From contig NZ_WTEX01000013.1 of assembly GCF_009795845.1 (NCBI RefSeq), positions 18,017 to 82,016 on the forward strand: DNA of 64,000 bases, written 5' to 3'. This stretch comes from Gilliamella sp. Lep-s35. Lineage in GTDB: Bacteria > Pseudomonadota > Gammaproteobacteria > Enterobacterales > Orbaceae. The notes beneath the pieces are model-generated. The model had not been told where the DNA came from. It saw only the letters and a list, made by a program, of their open reading frames with translations, and searched no databases. Below are positions 28,294 through 39,042 of the stretch, piece after piece. Position 1 is the stretch's first letter, and each line of letters opens with the position of its first letter. Position numbers and translations under genes: made by a program.

Positions 28294-29084
28294 TGTTAGC
28301 ATTTATCATTATCTGTTTAGGGCTTTGTGTCGGTAGCTTTGTTTATGTTGCTTATTGTCGCTATTTGCCAACAATTACGCCATGCCAATATTTATACCGT
28401 ATTTGCATTAATCGATCTGTTTGCTCGCACTGTCATCATCGACTTAATGCTTGGCAATTAATTCCCATTGTTTCTTGGCTGATATTAAAAGGGCGTTGTT
28501 ATTACTGTAAAACTAAAATTTCATGGCATTATCTTATTGTTGAATTATTAATCTCGGCTTTATTTGCTATTACCTATTTTGATTACGGTTTGGGTTATCA
28601 AAGTGTTATTTTAATGCTACTTGGTTGTTATTTTTTACTGTTAGCTTTAATCGACTTTAAATACTTTTTATTACCGGATTTGTTTACCCAACCGTTAATG
28701 TGGACGGGTATAATGCTAGCTTATTTTGACATGGCTAATATCACCTTAACCGATGCTTTAGTAGGTGTTTTTTTGGGATATCTATTATTAAAAATACCTG
28801 CTACTTTATTTCATTTAATATCTAAAAAGCAGGGATTAGGGGGCGGTGATATCAAATTGCTTGCCGCTCTTGGCGCTTGGTTGCCTTATAATTGTCTACC
28901 TCTATTGTTGTTTTTTGCTTCATTACTGGGGATTTTATATTCTCTTTTTTTGCATTATATACTTAATAAAAATACGTTAAAAGGTATCCCATTTGGTCCG
29001 TTTTTATTAATTTCTGGATACATAATTGCTTATTTTTGCCAAAGTTTTCAGGAATGTTTGTGTTCAAGTTTGAGTTTTTGGTGA
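28293..29084 (+). CDS. pilD: prepilin peptidase / N-methyltransferase PilD
   Basis: 263 aa, seven to eight membrane helices. Zinc-binding cysteines Cys44/Cys47 and Cys69/Cys72 (CSHC and CYYC) in the first cytoplasmic loop, and the two catalytic aspartates at Asp121 (LIDFKYFLLPD) and Asp186 (GGGDIKLL). It cleaves the leader of the pilin encoded upstream and methylates its N-terminal Phe. The N-terminal helix reads GSFVYVAYCRYLP instead of the usual GSFLNVVIYRLP, a divergence in the methyltransferase region that may or may not matter. Last gene of the pilus operon. Confidence 0.94.
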   Translation: MLAFIIICLGLCVGSFVYVAYCRYLPTITPCQYLYRICINRSVCSHCHHRLNAWQLIPIVSWLILKGRCYYCKTKISWHYLIVELLISALFAITYFDYGLGYQSVILMLLGCYFLLLALIDFKYFLLPDLFTQPLMWTGIMLAYFDMANITLTDALVGVFLGYLLLKIPATLFHLISKKQGLGGGDIKLLAALGAWLPYNCLPLLLFFASLLGILYSLFLHYILNKNTLKGIPFGPFLLISGYIIAYFCQSFQECLCSSLSFW

Positions 29085-29261
29085 TAATTAATAATGTATT
29101 AAAAGCATTATATAACGTTGTTATTTTTTTATATTCACAATATATAACTAAAATTGATATTCATAGTGAAAATAGTTCTTTTCATAAAAATAGAAATCAC
29201 GTTATAGTGTTAATTAAATCAGATTGTCCGTTGTAATGAGTGACTAATTAAGGAATAACTT

Positions 29262-30434
29262 ATGATATCAAATAATATTAATGAACTAAAAAATGAAATG
29301 ATAGCGTGGCGGCACCATATTCATGCTCATCCTGAAACCGCTTTCGAAGAAGTTAACACGACACAATTTATTGTTGAAAAACTCCAGTCTTTTGGGATTA
29401 CTGAGCTCTATACCCATTTTGCCCCAACGGGAGTTGTTGGCATTATCAAAGGTCAGCAAGAAGGGCGGTGGATTGCGCTACGAGCAGATATTGATGCATT
29501 AGATATTATCGAAGAAAACAACATTGATTATTGCTCAACGGTTCGTGGCAAAATGCACGCATGTGGACATGATGGACATACAGCTATGTTACTTGGCACA
29601 GCTAAGTATTTAAGCGAACATCGTAATTTTGTAGGAACGGTTGTTGTTATTTTTCAACCTGCCGAGGAAAATGAAGGTGGCGCACGAGTGATGGTTGAAA
29701 ATGGATTATTTGAGCAATTCCCAATTGAAGCCGTATATGGCATTCATAACCAACCTAATATGAAGTTAAATCACTTTTATATTAATCATGGTCCAATGAT
29801 GGCATCGTATGATGTATTTGAGATCAAAATAACGGGTGTTGGTGCTCATGCTGCTGCTCCTCATCTAGGTAAAGATACAATTTTAACTGCCACACAAATT
29901 GTGAATAGTTTGCAAAGCATTGTGAGCCGTAATGCTGATCCTTTAAGTTCGTTGGTAGTTAGCGTAACACAAATTCATAGTGGTGATACTTGGAATGTGC
30001 TACCTCAAAAAGCGGTGATTCGTGGTACAGTTAGAACATTTAGCGCTCAAGTACAAGATATGGCTGAACAACGAATTAAACAAATTGCAACTGGTATTGC
30101 AACAGCCTTTGATGCAAAAGCAGATGTGGATTATCAACGTCGTTACCCAGCAACGATTAATTACGCAAAACAAGCTGATATTGCAATTGCCGCTGCTAAC
30201 AAAGTTGTTGGGCAAGAAAACTTAGTTATTGATCCGCTTCCTTCAATGGGATCTGAAGATTTTGCTTTTATGCTGCAAAAAATACCAGGAGTATATGTTT
30301 GGTTAGGGACAGGGAAAGGAGCTAACTTACATAATCCTGCCTTTAATTTCAATGATGAAGTGTTAGCAACAGGTGTAAGTTATTTTGTTGAAATTGTTAA
30401 CCAAGAACTAGCTAACCAAAAATTAACTAATTAA
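29262..30434 (+). CDS. M20D-family amidohydrolase (hippurate hydrolase / N-acyl amino acid hydrolase)
   Basis: 390 aa. Metal site motif HACGHDGH (Cys101, His103) and PAEENEGGA (Glu135/Glu136), with the dimerisation domain inserted at about 185-295 (GVGAHAAAPHLGKD) and the C-terminal GSEDFAFML ligand region. The pattern HACGHDGH with PAEE is that of HipO/AbgA-type amidohydrolases, which release amino acids from N-acyl conjugates. The true substrate is unknown; hippurate and N-acetyl amino acids are candidates, plausible in a gut commensal. Monocistronic with AAGGAA ahead of the ATG, and followed by a hairpin. Confidence 0.85.
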   Translation: MISNNINELKNEMIAWRHHIHAHPETAFEEVNTTQFIVEKLQSFGITELYTHFAPTGVVGIIKGQQEGRWIALRADIDALDIIEENNIDYCSTVRGKMHACGHDGHTAMLLGTAKYLSEHRNFVGTVVVIFQPAEENEGGARVMVENGLFEQFPIEAVYGIHNQPNMKLNHFYINHGPMMASYDVFEIKITGVGAHAAAPHLGKDTILTATQIVNSLQSIVSRNADPLSSLVVSVTQIHSGDTWNVLPQKAVIRGTVRTFSAQVQDMAEQRIKQIATGIATAFDAKADVDYQRRYPATINYAKQADIAIAAANKVVGQENLVIDPLPSMGSEDFAFMLQKIPGVYVWLGTGKGANLHNPAFNFNDEVLATGVSYFVEIVNQELANQKLTN

Positions 30435-30461
30435 GCAACTAGCTGAAAACGGTAGATATAT

Positions 30462-30501
30462 AAAACTGGTGGGATAAATATTAATTTATTCCCCCAGTTT
30501 T
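30462..30501. terminator. bidirectional terminator between M20 gene and ygfZ
   Basis: AAAACTGGTGGGATAAAT (30462-30479) pairs with ATTTATTCCCCCAGTTTT (30484-30501) with two mismatches; A- and T-runs at both ends suit two convergent genes. Confidence 0.75.
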
Positions 30502-30515
30502 AGCTGAATAATAGA

Positions 30516-31391
30516 TTAAAACATCAATCGGCTATTGTCATTACCGTAGATTCTAAATACGGTATTTAAATCAATTCCATTACTTAGTACTACTTGGACA
30601 CAAATTCCATCTTTGTCATCTAGTTTTGTTGTAGCTAAGACTAAGCCTCCCTCTCGCCAACCACTAGCAAGTTTGTATTCAATGGTGTCTCCTACTTTCG
30701 GCAAAACGTCGCTAGTACCTTTAATGAGATACATACCACGCGTATTTGCACCACGAAACTGCGCTCTAGCGACCATTTCCTGTCCACAATAGCAACCTTT
30801 ATCAAAGCTGATAGCATCATATAATTGTAGGTTACAAGCTTGTGGTAATAAAATGGCCATATTGCTATCATCAATAACTGGATAACCCGCCAATAAATCA
30901 AGCTTTAACCAGTCGCTACATGGATTTAAATCATTTGGAATCGGTTCTGGCGTTATCATAATGACGCGTATTTCAGGTAAAGATAACTTGATGTAGGTGA
31001 TATTATTTTCAGTTAAACAGCTTCTATCGTTTAGTTTTGCTTTGATTTCAGTAGAAATGGCATCGCCAACCAATCCAATCATATTTAAATCTTGGGCAGG
31101 TTCGATAGATACTTTAGAAAAAACAGCATATTTGGCAAGTTCAGCAACCTGTTTTTTTACAACGCTTTTGCGTTCAATGTAGTAAATATCGTTACCTCGT
31201 TGAAATAACAATAAAGTACTCCACATTTTTCCTTTATTGTCGCAATGAGCTGCATAAAGTGTAGAATGTTCAGAAAGTCGGTTAATATCGTTAGTTATTT
31301 GTCCCTGCAGAAAAGTTCGATTATCCTTGCCAGAAACTTTAACCAACTGCCAGTCTGCAAGTGAGATTGGTTTAGAAGAAATATTGCTCAT
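30516..31391 (-). CDS. ygfZ: tRNA-modifying / Fe-S maintenance protein YgfZ (folate-binding)
   Basis: 291 aa, a GcvT-fold protein without glycine-cleavage partners. The diagnostic motif KGCYxGQE is present as KGCYCGQE at residues 198-205, with Cys200 the key cysteine. Family members use tetrahydrofolate to maintain certain [4Fe-4S] enzymes such as MiaB. It is about 35 residues shorter than E. coli YgfZ (326). Divergent from ilvI with 280 bp between the starts. Confidence 0.92.
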   Translation of the reverse strand: MSNISSKPISLADWQLVKVSGKDNRTFLQGQITNDINRLSEHSTLYAAHCDNKGKMWSTLLLFQRGNDIYYIERKSVVKKQVAELAKYAVFSKVSIEPAQDLNMIGLVGDAISTEIKAKLNDRSCLTENNITYIKLSLPEIRVIMITPEPIPNDLNPCSDWLKLDLLAGYPVIDDSNMAILLPQACNLQLYDAISFDKGCYCGQEMVARAQFRGANTRGMYLIKGTSDVLPKVGDTIEYKLASGWREGGLVLATTKLDDKDGICVQVVLSNGIDLNTVFRIYGNDNSRLMF

Positions 31392-31671
31392 ATTTGTACC
31401 TTTTGGTAATGAAGAATTCTAGTACTATTATGACTAGAAATACTTAGGTTCTGAGTGTATATAAAAAATAAAAAAATAACAACAAACCAATCTGCAATCT
31501 TTGAATAAAATTGTTAGTTTTATGGGGGATTGATGATATATAAAAATTGATATTATCGATATTCAATTTTATTTATAATGCCTTTAGCTCATTGACTTTA
31601 TTGATTTTTATTGCAAGTTGATGCAAAATGACTCACTATATAATAAATCAATAACATTGGAGGCAACAACC

Positions 31672-33390
31672 ATGATGAAGCTGTCAGGTGCAGAAATGGT
31701 TATTCAATCTTTGATTGACCAAGGAGTAAAACAGATATTTGGTTATCCCGGTGGTAGTGTTCTTGATATTTATGATGCAATTCATACACTAGGTGGAATT
31801 GAACATATTTTAGTTCGCCATGAACAAGCTGCGGTACATATGGCCGATGGTTATGCAAGAGCAACGGGCGATGTGGGCGTGGTTTTAGTTACATCAGGTC
31901 CAGGTGCAACTAACACTATTACAGGTATTGCAACCGCTTATATGGATTCGGTACCGTTAATAATATTATCTGGGCAGGTTGCTAGCAATTTAATTGGCAA
32001 TGATGCATTTCAAGAGTGTGATATGGTTGGTATTTCACGTCCAATTGTAAAACACAGTTTTTTAGTCAAAGACAGCAAAGACATACCTGAAACCATCAAA
32101 AAAGCGTTTTATATTGCCTCAACTGGTCGGCCTGGCCCTGTCGTTATTGATTTACCTAAAGACATTGTTAATCCTGCCAACAAATATAATTACCATTATC
32201 CAAAATCAGTGACTATGCGCTCTTACAACCCAACCATACAGGGGCATAAAGGGCAAATTAAAAAAGCGTTAACCACTTTATTAACAGCTAAAAAGCCTGT
32301 TTTGTGTATCGGTGGTGGGGTGATTGCGGCAAATGCCAGTGATGTAATTAAAAAATTTGCTGAAAAATTAAATTTGCCAGTAACGTCAACACTAATGGGA
32401 ATTAGTGCCTTTCCTGGCACTGACAAACATTACCTTGGCATGGTTGGTATGCATGGTGTTTATGAAGCCAATGTTGCAATGCATAATGCTGATGTTATTT
32501 TGGCTATAGGGGCAAGGTTTGATGATAGAACAACAAATAATGTTAAAAAATATTGCCCAAAAGCCAAAATTATTCATATTGATATCGACCCAACCTCAAT
32601 ATCAAAAACCATTATGGCAAGTATCCCTGTTGTGGGTGATGCTAAAATGGTGGTTGAAACAATGCTATCTCAAATTGATGAGCTAAATGTAGAGCGTGAT
32701 TTAGATGCATTAGTTGATTGGTGGAAGCAAATTGAACATTGGCGAGCTCGTCACTGTTTAGCGTATAGCCATGAAGGTGAAAGCATCAAACCTCAAGAAG
32801 CGGTTGAAGTATTGTATAAATTAACGAAAGGCGATGCATTTGTAGCAACCGATGTTGGCCAGCACCAAATGTTTACAGCGCTTTATTACCCATTTGATAA
32901 GCCACGTCACTTTATTACCTCCGGAGGGCTTGGCACAATGGGATTTGGATTGCCAGCAGCGCTTGGAGTTAAATTGGCATTCCCAAAAAAGACCGTAGTT
33001 TGTGTAACGGGCGATGGTAGTATTCAAATGAATATTCAAGAGTTATCAACCGCATTGCAATATGGCCTACCTGTGCTTGTTTTAAATTTAAATAATCGTT
33101 TTTTAGGTATGGTTAAGCAATGGCAAGATATGATTTATGCAGGCAGGCATTCTAGCTCTTATATGGAATCACTCCCCGATTTTGCCAAGATTGCCGAAGC
33201 CTATGGCCATGTTGGAATGGTAATTACTAAACGTGAAGAACTAGAACCAAAACTCAAACAAGCATTAGCCATTAAAAACCGCTTAGTTTTTGTTGATGTT
33301 ATGACCGATGCTACTGAACATGTTTACCCAATGCAAGTTCGTGGTGGTGCAATGAACGAAATGTGGCTTAGCAAAACGGAGAGAACTTAA
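31672..33390 (+). CDS. ilvI: acetolactate synthase III large subunit
   Basis: 572 aa from ATG 31672, preceded by GGAGG at 31659-31663; upstream in-frame starts at 31618 and 31621 would add residues not found in relatives. ThDP enzyme in three domains: the catalytic Glu in [15 protein letters not shown]-binding middle domain, and the ThDP motif [17 protein letters not shown]. Ends SKTERT exactly as in E. coli IlvI. It condenses two pyruvates (or pyruvate with 2-oxobutyrate) in branched-chain amino acid synthesis. It overlaps ilvH by one base (TAATG). Confidence 0.96.
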   Translation: MMKLSGAEMVIQSLIDQGVKQIFGYPGGSVLDIYDAIHTLGGIEHILVRHEQAAVHMADGYARATGDVGVVLVTSGPGATNTITGIATAYMDSVPLIILSGQVASNLIGNDAFQECDMVGISRPIVKHSFLVKDSKDIPETIKKAFYIASTGRPGPVVIDLPKDIVNPANKYNYHYPKSVTMRSYNPTIQGHKGQIKKALTTLLTAKKPVLCIGGGVIAANASDVIKKFAEKLNLPVTSTLMGISAFPGTDKHYLGMVGMHGVYEANVAMHNADVILAIGARFDDRTTNNVKKYCPKAKIIHIDIDPTSISKTIMASIPVVGDAKMVVETMLSQIDELNVERDLDALVDWWKQIEHWRARHCLAYSHEGESIKPQEAVEVLYKLTKGDAFVATDVGQHQMFTALYYPFDKPRHFITSGGLGTMGFGLPAALGVKLAFPKKTVVCVTGDGSIQMNIQELSTALQYGLPVLVLNLNNRFLGMVKQWQDMIYAGRHSSSYMESLPDFAKIAEAYGHVGMVITKREELEPKLKQALAIKNRLVFVDVMTDATEHVYPMQVRGGAMNEMWLSKTERT

Positions 33391-33884
33391 TGCGTTATAT
33401 CTTATCAATTTTAACCGAAAACGAACCGGGCGCATTGTCACGAATTATCGGCTTGTTTTCGCAACGTGGTTTTAATATCGAAACTATCACCACTGCGCAG
33501 ACTGAAGATCCTACCATGCACCGTATGACAATACAGACTAGTGGTGACGAACACGTCCTTGAACAGATCCAAAAACAGCTACATAAGCTAGTTAATGTTT
33601 ACCGCGTGCATGATTTAACCGAAGGACCTCATGTTGAGCGCGAAATTATGCTCGTTAAAGTTGCTGCAAAAGGATCTGATGCTCGTGATGAAGTTAAACG
33701 TTGCGCTGATATTTTTAGAGGATCAATTGTAGATGTAACAGCAACACATTACATCGTACAATTATCGGGTACTAGCGAAAAACTAGACTCATTTTTAGCC
33801 TCGATACGTGAAACTTGCAACATTGTTGAAATTGTTCGCTCTGGCATTATTGGTTTATCGCGTAGTGAAAAAACAGTTAAATAA
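33390..33884 (+). CDS. ilvH: acetolactate synthase III small (regulatory) subunit
   Basis: 164 aa. N-terminal ACT domain starting [19 protein letters not shown], with the valine-sensing residues region GLFSQRGFNIETITTA, followed by the C-terminal domain (about 85-164). It activates IlvI and confers valine feedback inhibition. Translationally coupled to ilvI. The last 58 bases of this gene (33825-33882) recur in diverged form at 39043-39098 between two igaA-like genes, evidence that the ilvH tail was part of a tandem duplication. Confidence 0.96.
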   Translation: MRYILSILTENEPGALSRIIGLFSQRGFNIETITTAQTEDPTMHRMTIQTSGDEHVLEQIQKQLHKLVNVYRVHDLTEGPHVEREIMLVKVAAKGSDARDEVKRCADIFRGSIVDVTATHYIVQLSGTSEKLDSFLASIRETCNIVEIVRSGIIGLSRSEKTVK

Positions 33885-33941
33885 CTATATTTATAATTAA
33901 CCTATTTATAATTAACATATTTATAGATAACTTATTTAATC

Positions 33942-33971
33942 AAGGCGAGGCGCATTATGCGCCTTAATTTT
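33942..33971 (+). terminator. ilvIH terminator
   Basis: Stem GGCGCA (33949-33954) / TGCGCC (33958-33963) with loop TTA, outer pairs AAGGCG/CGCCTT possible as an alternative, then TTAATTTT. Confidence 0.7.
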
Positions 33972-34076
33972 GCCAAAGATACAATAATAAAAAAATATAA
34001 AAATATAAAAATATAAAAGAAAAATTATATTGTTAACTTTATTTATTACTAGTAATAATATAAGGAAAATATAGGG

Positions 34077-36252
34077 ATGGAGTTTTATTGGTTATTTAAA
34101 GTTTTTTTGATAGGACTTGCTTTATTTTCTTGGATTAGCTATAGGTCAGAAAGACATCAAAATAAACAAAATTTAAATGATATTGTTAATGAACGCATTT
34201 CAATAAGAAAATTAACTGAAGACGAATTTCAGCTTCTAAAACCTTATTTGGATAATAAATGGTTGGTGTTTCCTTATAAATATCAATCTTCTCTAATTGA
34301 TTTAGAAGTATCAGAGTTAGTAGGGGATTGTGTACGACATAGTTTATACACAAATTCTGAAGAAACATCATTTTATTATGAGATTGGCGGCATTGAACTC
34401 TTTTTTCCTTATAATATGTATCATCATATTTCAGATTTTAACGAGGTTGAAGTTGTTTTTACCCAAAGATATGCATTTGTTGTTAAAATCAATGGTTATG
34501 ATATAAAAACTGCTGCAGAGTCTCAAAATGGGGTCATATACTCAGAGCTCGATGAACCTTGGCTATACGAACAATCTTTTGATCTTGAAACTTTAGAAGA
34601 TGATGAGCTAAGTAGTGGCAAAGCAGCGAAAATAAAATCAGAAACTGATAACAAAATTAACAATGTTCAATTGTTAGAGCGAGAAGAAACACCATTAGAA
34701 TCAAAAAATAAAAACAAAAAAACGAATGGCATATTATCAGCGTTTTTTTTGGTATCAATGACAGTATCTTTCCTGATGTATTGGCATTTGACTAATTCTG
34801 CCATTCTTGTTTTAGTCATTTTTAGTTTTATTCTTTTTATTCTATTTTATTGGTATCAGCCAAAGTCTAAATACGATTTACACAAAGTAAAATGTATTAA
34901 AGGCTTAATTAGCGCTAAACAAACTAATACCAAAAAAGTGACTGTTGGTAAAAATTATATTTTAAACGTTCCACATTATTGGTTGCCGTTCCTTCCTGAT
35001 AAATCGTCCATTCCAGCTAACATGGAGGTAACAGTAGATGATAAAAACTTAATTTGTTATCAAAACACGCTTTCAATTAACAACGAAATTGAACGATTTG
35101 GGCCACCCAAATTTGTTAAATGCAATTTAATCCTCTTTATTACAGGCATTGTTTTATCTATTGTTGTCTATTTTCAAGCAAGTATTATTGATAATGCGTT
35201 ATTGGCTTATCGGACTGTTAATGAAAGTATAACATCTTGGAATCTAGAAGATGAATCAACCTTAAAAAATAGCCCAATTAAAAAGGTGATTTGGTTAACA
35301 TAAAAATGAGTGGCGTATCATGTGATGTCAATGAAAAGAGCAATGAAAAAGGATGCCATACATTATTTATCAACAATCAACCTATTGAAAATAATCACGT
35401 AGCATCAATGGCGGATCAAATGAAAAGCTTGTTTGATAATAATTTTATTGATACTCATATTGATCGTGATGTTATGAGAGTACAGCAATATCAAGACAGA
35501 TTGAATGAAATGTATAAACAATATGATAGGCGAGCATCAATCTATAGCATGAATATCAAAAGCCTTTATACAAAACTAAAAAATATAGGAAAAATTGTTA
35601 CTACTTTAGATAAAGCTTGCAACGTTTTTGAATTGGATTGTCATAACGTTAGAAAAGAATTATCTATATTTTATAATAGTTCTAATTGGCAAGAAATAGT
35701 TAAAAATGCTGAAAAGTATCCAACTTATGATGAGGTGGTTGATAGCAATCTATATCTAGGCTTGATAGCTTAATTTCAACATTAAAGAAAGATATATTAG
35801 TAAAAATAAAGAGTAAAGTTTCAAATTATCAGCATCAAAAATCGAGCCTAAAAATTGATTTATTTAATTATAGCTACAAAGACATAAGCACCCTAGATCG
35901 TGTAAATAATGGAAATCTTCAACAAGATTCATTATTAGAATTAAAGTTAAATCATTATTATGATGTTCTATTGGCCAAAGCAGGAACAATCAATGTTGTT
36001 GGATTGGTTAAAGACATTTATTATCAAGATAACAATACAATATCAGGTTTAAAGGTTGATGCAAATTATTGTTACAGTATGAATTTAAATGATCTATTTT
36101 CATTAACATCGCCAGTTTTAATAAGTTTGGTTATTTTTATTGTTACCGCCTTAACCTCATTTTTTAATGGCATAATAATGTGTTATAAATTAATTGCAAA
36201 TCGTCGACGACAAACAGAAATCATTAAATTTTATAAAAATAGAATAATCTAA
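34077..36252 (+). pseudogene. igaA-family gene, copy 1, two frameshifts
   Basis: Homologous from end to end to the intact copy 2. Segment A (34077-35284) covers the N-terminal membrane helix, one cytoplasmic domain (RKLTEDEFQLLKPYL; YTNSEETSFYYEI), two central helices and the PPKF-type junction into the fourth helix. At 35280-35284 an A5 tract stands where copy 2 has A6, shifting the frame; homology continues in the 35291-35773 frame (NIKMSGVSCD). A second -1 shift near 35755-35761 leads to the last frame (LDSLISTLKK), through the terminal helix to TAA at 36250-36252. All four periplasmic cysteines are encoded (GVSC...GC and KACNVFELDC). Joined length would be about 725 residues, near E. coli IgaA (711). 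Probably inactive, or variable at the A-tract. Confidence 0.8.
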
Positions 36253-36367
36253 TTATGATATAACCTATTGTGATGTAGAAATTAAACGTAATTGCATTTA
36301 ATTTATACATTTTTAAATATAAAAAAATAGAAATAATAACAACGATAAAATAAGGAAAACACAAAAA

Positions 36368-38986
36368 ATGGATACAATTTCCACTTTAAAAATCATTTTA
36401 CTCTTAATTACGTTATTTAGTGCCTTAATTGGTCTAAGTAAATGGTCTGATTTTAAATCTGAACGTAAGCAAAACAAAAAAAATCTAGAAGATTTTATAA
36501 ATAACCGCAAAACAACAAGAAGATTAACAGCAGAAGAACTTGAGCTTATAACACCTTACCTTACCAATAAAAAATTAGTTAAACCTTATAAATTAAAATC
36601 ATCATTAATTGACTCCGAAGTATCAATTATTGAGGGTTCTTGTATTCGCCACAGTTTTTATACCAATTCAGAAGAAACGGATTTTTATTATGAGATAGAT
36701 GGTATTGAAGCGCTATTTCCTTATAATTTACAGCTATTTTCTTTAAGTCATAATGTTGCGGAAGTGGTTTTTACCTCGAATTATGCGATAGTTATTAGTT
36801 TTAATGGCTATAGTTTAGACACATTAGCGGATTTTGGTGCTACACCTAATAAAAAAAATAGCCTATATAGTTCATCGCCTTCATCTTCCGAGTTAACTCG
36901 GCCAATAAATGAAGATGAGTTGCAACTACTTGAACCTTATCTCAATAACCCAACCATGGTCGAAAATTATGAGCATAGTTCCACGTTAGTTAGTTCTGAT
37001 GTGTCAATTATTATTGGTCCATGCATTGCTATTAACCATTCTAATAATAGCAACGATCCTATCTATACTTATCAAATTGGTGATATTGTTGTCTTTTTCC
37101 CTTATGACATGGAACGATATGTTGAAGATATTAACATCGTGCAAGTTGTCGTTACTGAACACTATGCATTAGTAGTCAAAATCAATCAATATGACTTAAA
37201 AACAGCAAAACAAGAACAACTGCAGCAACAACGGCAAAAGCAACAAAATAAAAAAACTTATTTTGAATCCGCTTGGAAAAGCAAAAAAGAAGAAATCTTA
37301 CCGGAACAAAACCTAGCCGATGCCAATGACAGCATAATGAAATTTGATGAAGAATATATTGAAATAGAACCTATAATTAGTTATAAAATAGTTGAACAAC
37401 GTCAAGAAACACCGATAGAATCTTCAAATAGAAACAAAAAAAACAATGGCATATTGGCTGCTGTTTTTTTAGCTTTAACTGTTATAATCTATATTAAATA
37501 TTGGTACACTTTTGACTCATGGTTACCGCTATTTATTGGGCTGAGCTTGCTTGTATCTATTGTCTTTTACCTGCGTAAGGCACAATCTTGTACCTTAGAG
37601 GTTAACTGCATAAAAACAAAAATTCACTATAAAGACGACATAAAAAACAGAATACTCGTTGGCGATAATCGAACTTTAAAATATCCCGCCTATTGGACTC
37701 CTTTTTTACCTTATAAATCTGATGAAGATGTTGATATTGATGTCATTGTAAAAAAAGAAAAACTACTCCGTTATGGCAATTTATTGTCCATCAGCCGTGA
37801 AATTGAAGAATTTGGTCCACCCAAATTTATAATGCGCAACCTTATTTTATTTGTTACTGCGTTTATTTTATCCATTATGACTTTCAAACTAGTTGATATC
37901 ACCAGCAATTTGCAACTAGCTACTTATCCTTTAGATAGCAATGTTTCTGTTTGGGACATTAAAGATGCCAAATCTTTAAAAAACAGCCCAATCAAAAAAG
38001 GCGATTTAATTAATATAAAACTTAAAGGTGCATCATGTAATGCAGAAAGCGATATGTATTTGGAAGATTGTGATAAAGTGTTTATCAACCAACAAATTGC
38101 GAGCAATATTGAAGAAGCCAAAGCGAATAGTAATTTAGTCGACGCATTATTTGACGGCGACTTAATTAAAACAGTACGCGACAACGACGTAAAACAGCTT
38201 GAAAAAGAGCTAAATAGCGAAAAAAACAAAAAAAACAGCAACTACAACAAGGAATACCAACCCGGCAGTGTGTTAAGCAAACTGTTACATGTTGATCGCT
38301 TAATTCTAACTGTTGACCAAAGCTGCCAATTATTAGAAGAAGACAAATGCAAACAAATAAAACTAATTCTAATCAAAACTATCAAACTAACCGACAATGA
38401 GCTAGAGCAATGGCCACAACTAGTTGAATATAGCAAACAACACCATAACTACGACAAAATTATCGTAGCAAGTACGCTTGAATACTTAGAGACACAAATC
38501 AGCAACTTACAAAAAAGTATGTCATTTTACTACCTAGACAAAGCAAACACAGCTCTAACTAATTATCAACAATCACCACAAAGTGTCAGCTTAGCGTTAG
38601 CAAATGCAAATGAGATCAAAATCAACTATCCAGATGAAGACAAAGACAAAGACAAAGACAAAGACAAAGATATAGTCTTGTTAAAAACATACTATAATGC
38701 CTTATCAGGAAAGGGCGGAAAGGTCAAAGTTTCAGGTTTAGTGACAGGGGTTGATTACCAAAACGACAACACCGTTTCGAGTCTAACTATCGATGATGAC
38801 CTACTATATCGCATCTATCAACACCAGCTATTATCATTAACTTCACCAGTATTTATTGGTGTTGTTATTTTTATTATTACAGCTTTAATGGCATTGTCTA
38901 ATGGTATAATAATTTGCTGCAAACTTATTGCCAATAATCAACGAAAAAACAACATCATCAAAGCATATGAAAATAGAATCAAATAA
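36368..38986 (+). CDS. IgaA-family membrane protein, copy 2, with duplicated cytoplasmic domain
   Basis: 872 aa. Order: membrane helix (about 5-24); cytoplasmic domain (about 45-155, RRLTAEELELITPYL); a second copy of that domain (about 178-285, RPINEDELQLLEPYL); two helices (about 359-395); third cytoplasmic part (WTPFLPYKSDEDVDIDVI); helix (about 488-510); periplasmic domain (about 512-820); final helix (about 822-850) and basic tail. Similarity to E. coli IgaA (YrfF) is clear in the LTxEE motif, ETPIESSNRNK against ETHEEYALSRP, and two periplasmic cysteine pairs (GASCN...EDC; QSCQLLEEDKC). IgaA restrains the Rcs envelope-stress phosphorelay by binding RcsD and sensing RcsF. The duplication adds about 130 residues. 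A hexanucleotide repeat encodes DKDKDKDKDK near residue 760. Confidence 0.82.
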   Translation: MDTISTLKIILLLITLFSALIGLSKWSDFKSERKQNKKNLEDFINNRKTTRRLTAEELELITPYLTNKKLVKPYKLKSSLIDSEVSIIEGSCIRHSFYTNSEETDFYYEIDGIEALFPYNLQLFSLSHNVAEVVFTSNYAIVISFNGYSLDTLADFGATPNKKNSLYSSSPSSSELTRPINEDELQLLEPYLNNPTMVENYEHSSTLVSSDVSIIIGPCIAINHSNNSNDPIYTYQIGDIVVFFPYDMERYVEDINIVQVVVTEHYALVVKINQYDLKTAKQEQLQQQRQKQQNKKTYFESAWKSKKEEILPEQNLADANDSIMKFDEEYIEIEPIISYKIVEQRQETPIESSNRNKKNNGILAAVFLALTVIIYIKYWYTFDSWLPLFIGLSLLVSIVFYLRKAQSCTLEVNCIKTKIHYKDDIKNRILVGDNRTLKYPAYWTPFLPYKSDEDVDIDVIVKKEKLLRYGNLLSISREIEEFGPPKFIMRNLILFVTAFILSIMTFKLVDITSNLQLATYPLDSNVSVWDIKDAKSLKNSPIKKGDLINIKLKGASCNAESDMYLEDCDKVFINQQIASNIEEAKANSNLVDALFDGDLIKTVRDNDVKQLEKELNSEKNKKNSNYNKEYQPGSVLSKLLHVDRLILTVDQSCQLLEEDKCKQIKLILIKTIKLTDNELEQWPQLVEYSKQHHNYDKIIVASTLEYLETQISNLQKSMSFYYLDKANTALTNYQQSPQSVSLALANANEIKINYPDEDKDKDKDKDKDIVLLKTYYNALSGKGGKVKVSGLVTGVDYQNDNTVSSLTIDDDLLYRIYQHQLLSLTSPVFIGVVIFIITALMALSNGIIICCKLIANNQRKNNIIKAYENRIK
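38639..38668 (+). repeat. in-frame hexanucleotide repeat (GACAAA)5
   Basis: Five perfect GACAAA units inside igaA copy 2, encoding (Asp-Lys)5 in the periplasmic domain shortly before the last membrane helix. Length change by whole units would keep the frame and vary a charged linker. Confidence 0.95.
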
Positions 38987-39042
38987 TTACTCTATTTAAT
39001 TGATATTTTTAGCCTATATTCGCTAAACGTGTAATTAATCTA

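Noticed and set aside
29036..29236. 66-codon frame after pilD
   Set aside because: It overlaps the pilD end in another frame, lacks a ribosome site and reads as AT-rich noise.
38639..38668. (Asp-Lys)5 run considered as a calcium-binding repeat
   Set aside because: It arises from a simple DNA repeat and alternates acid and base residues, unlike DxDxDG loops.
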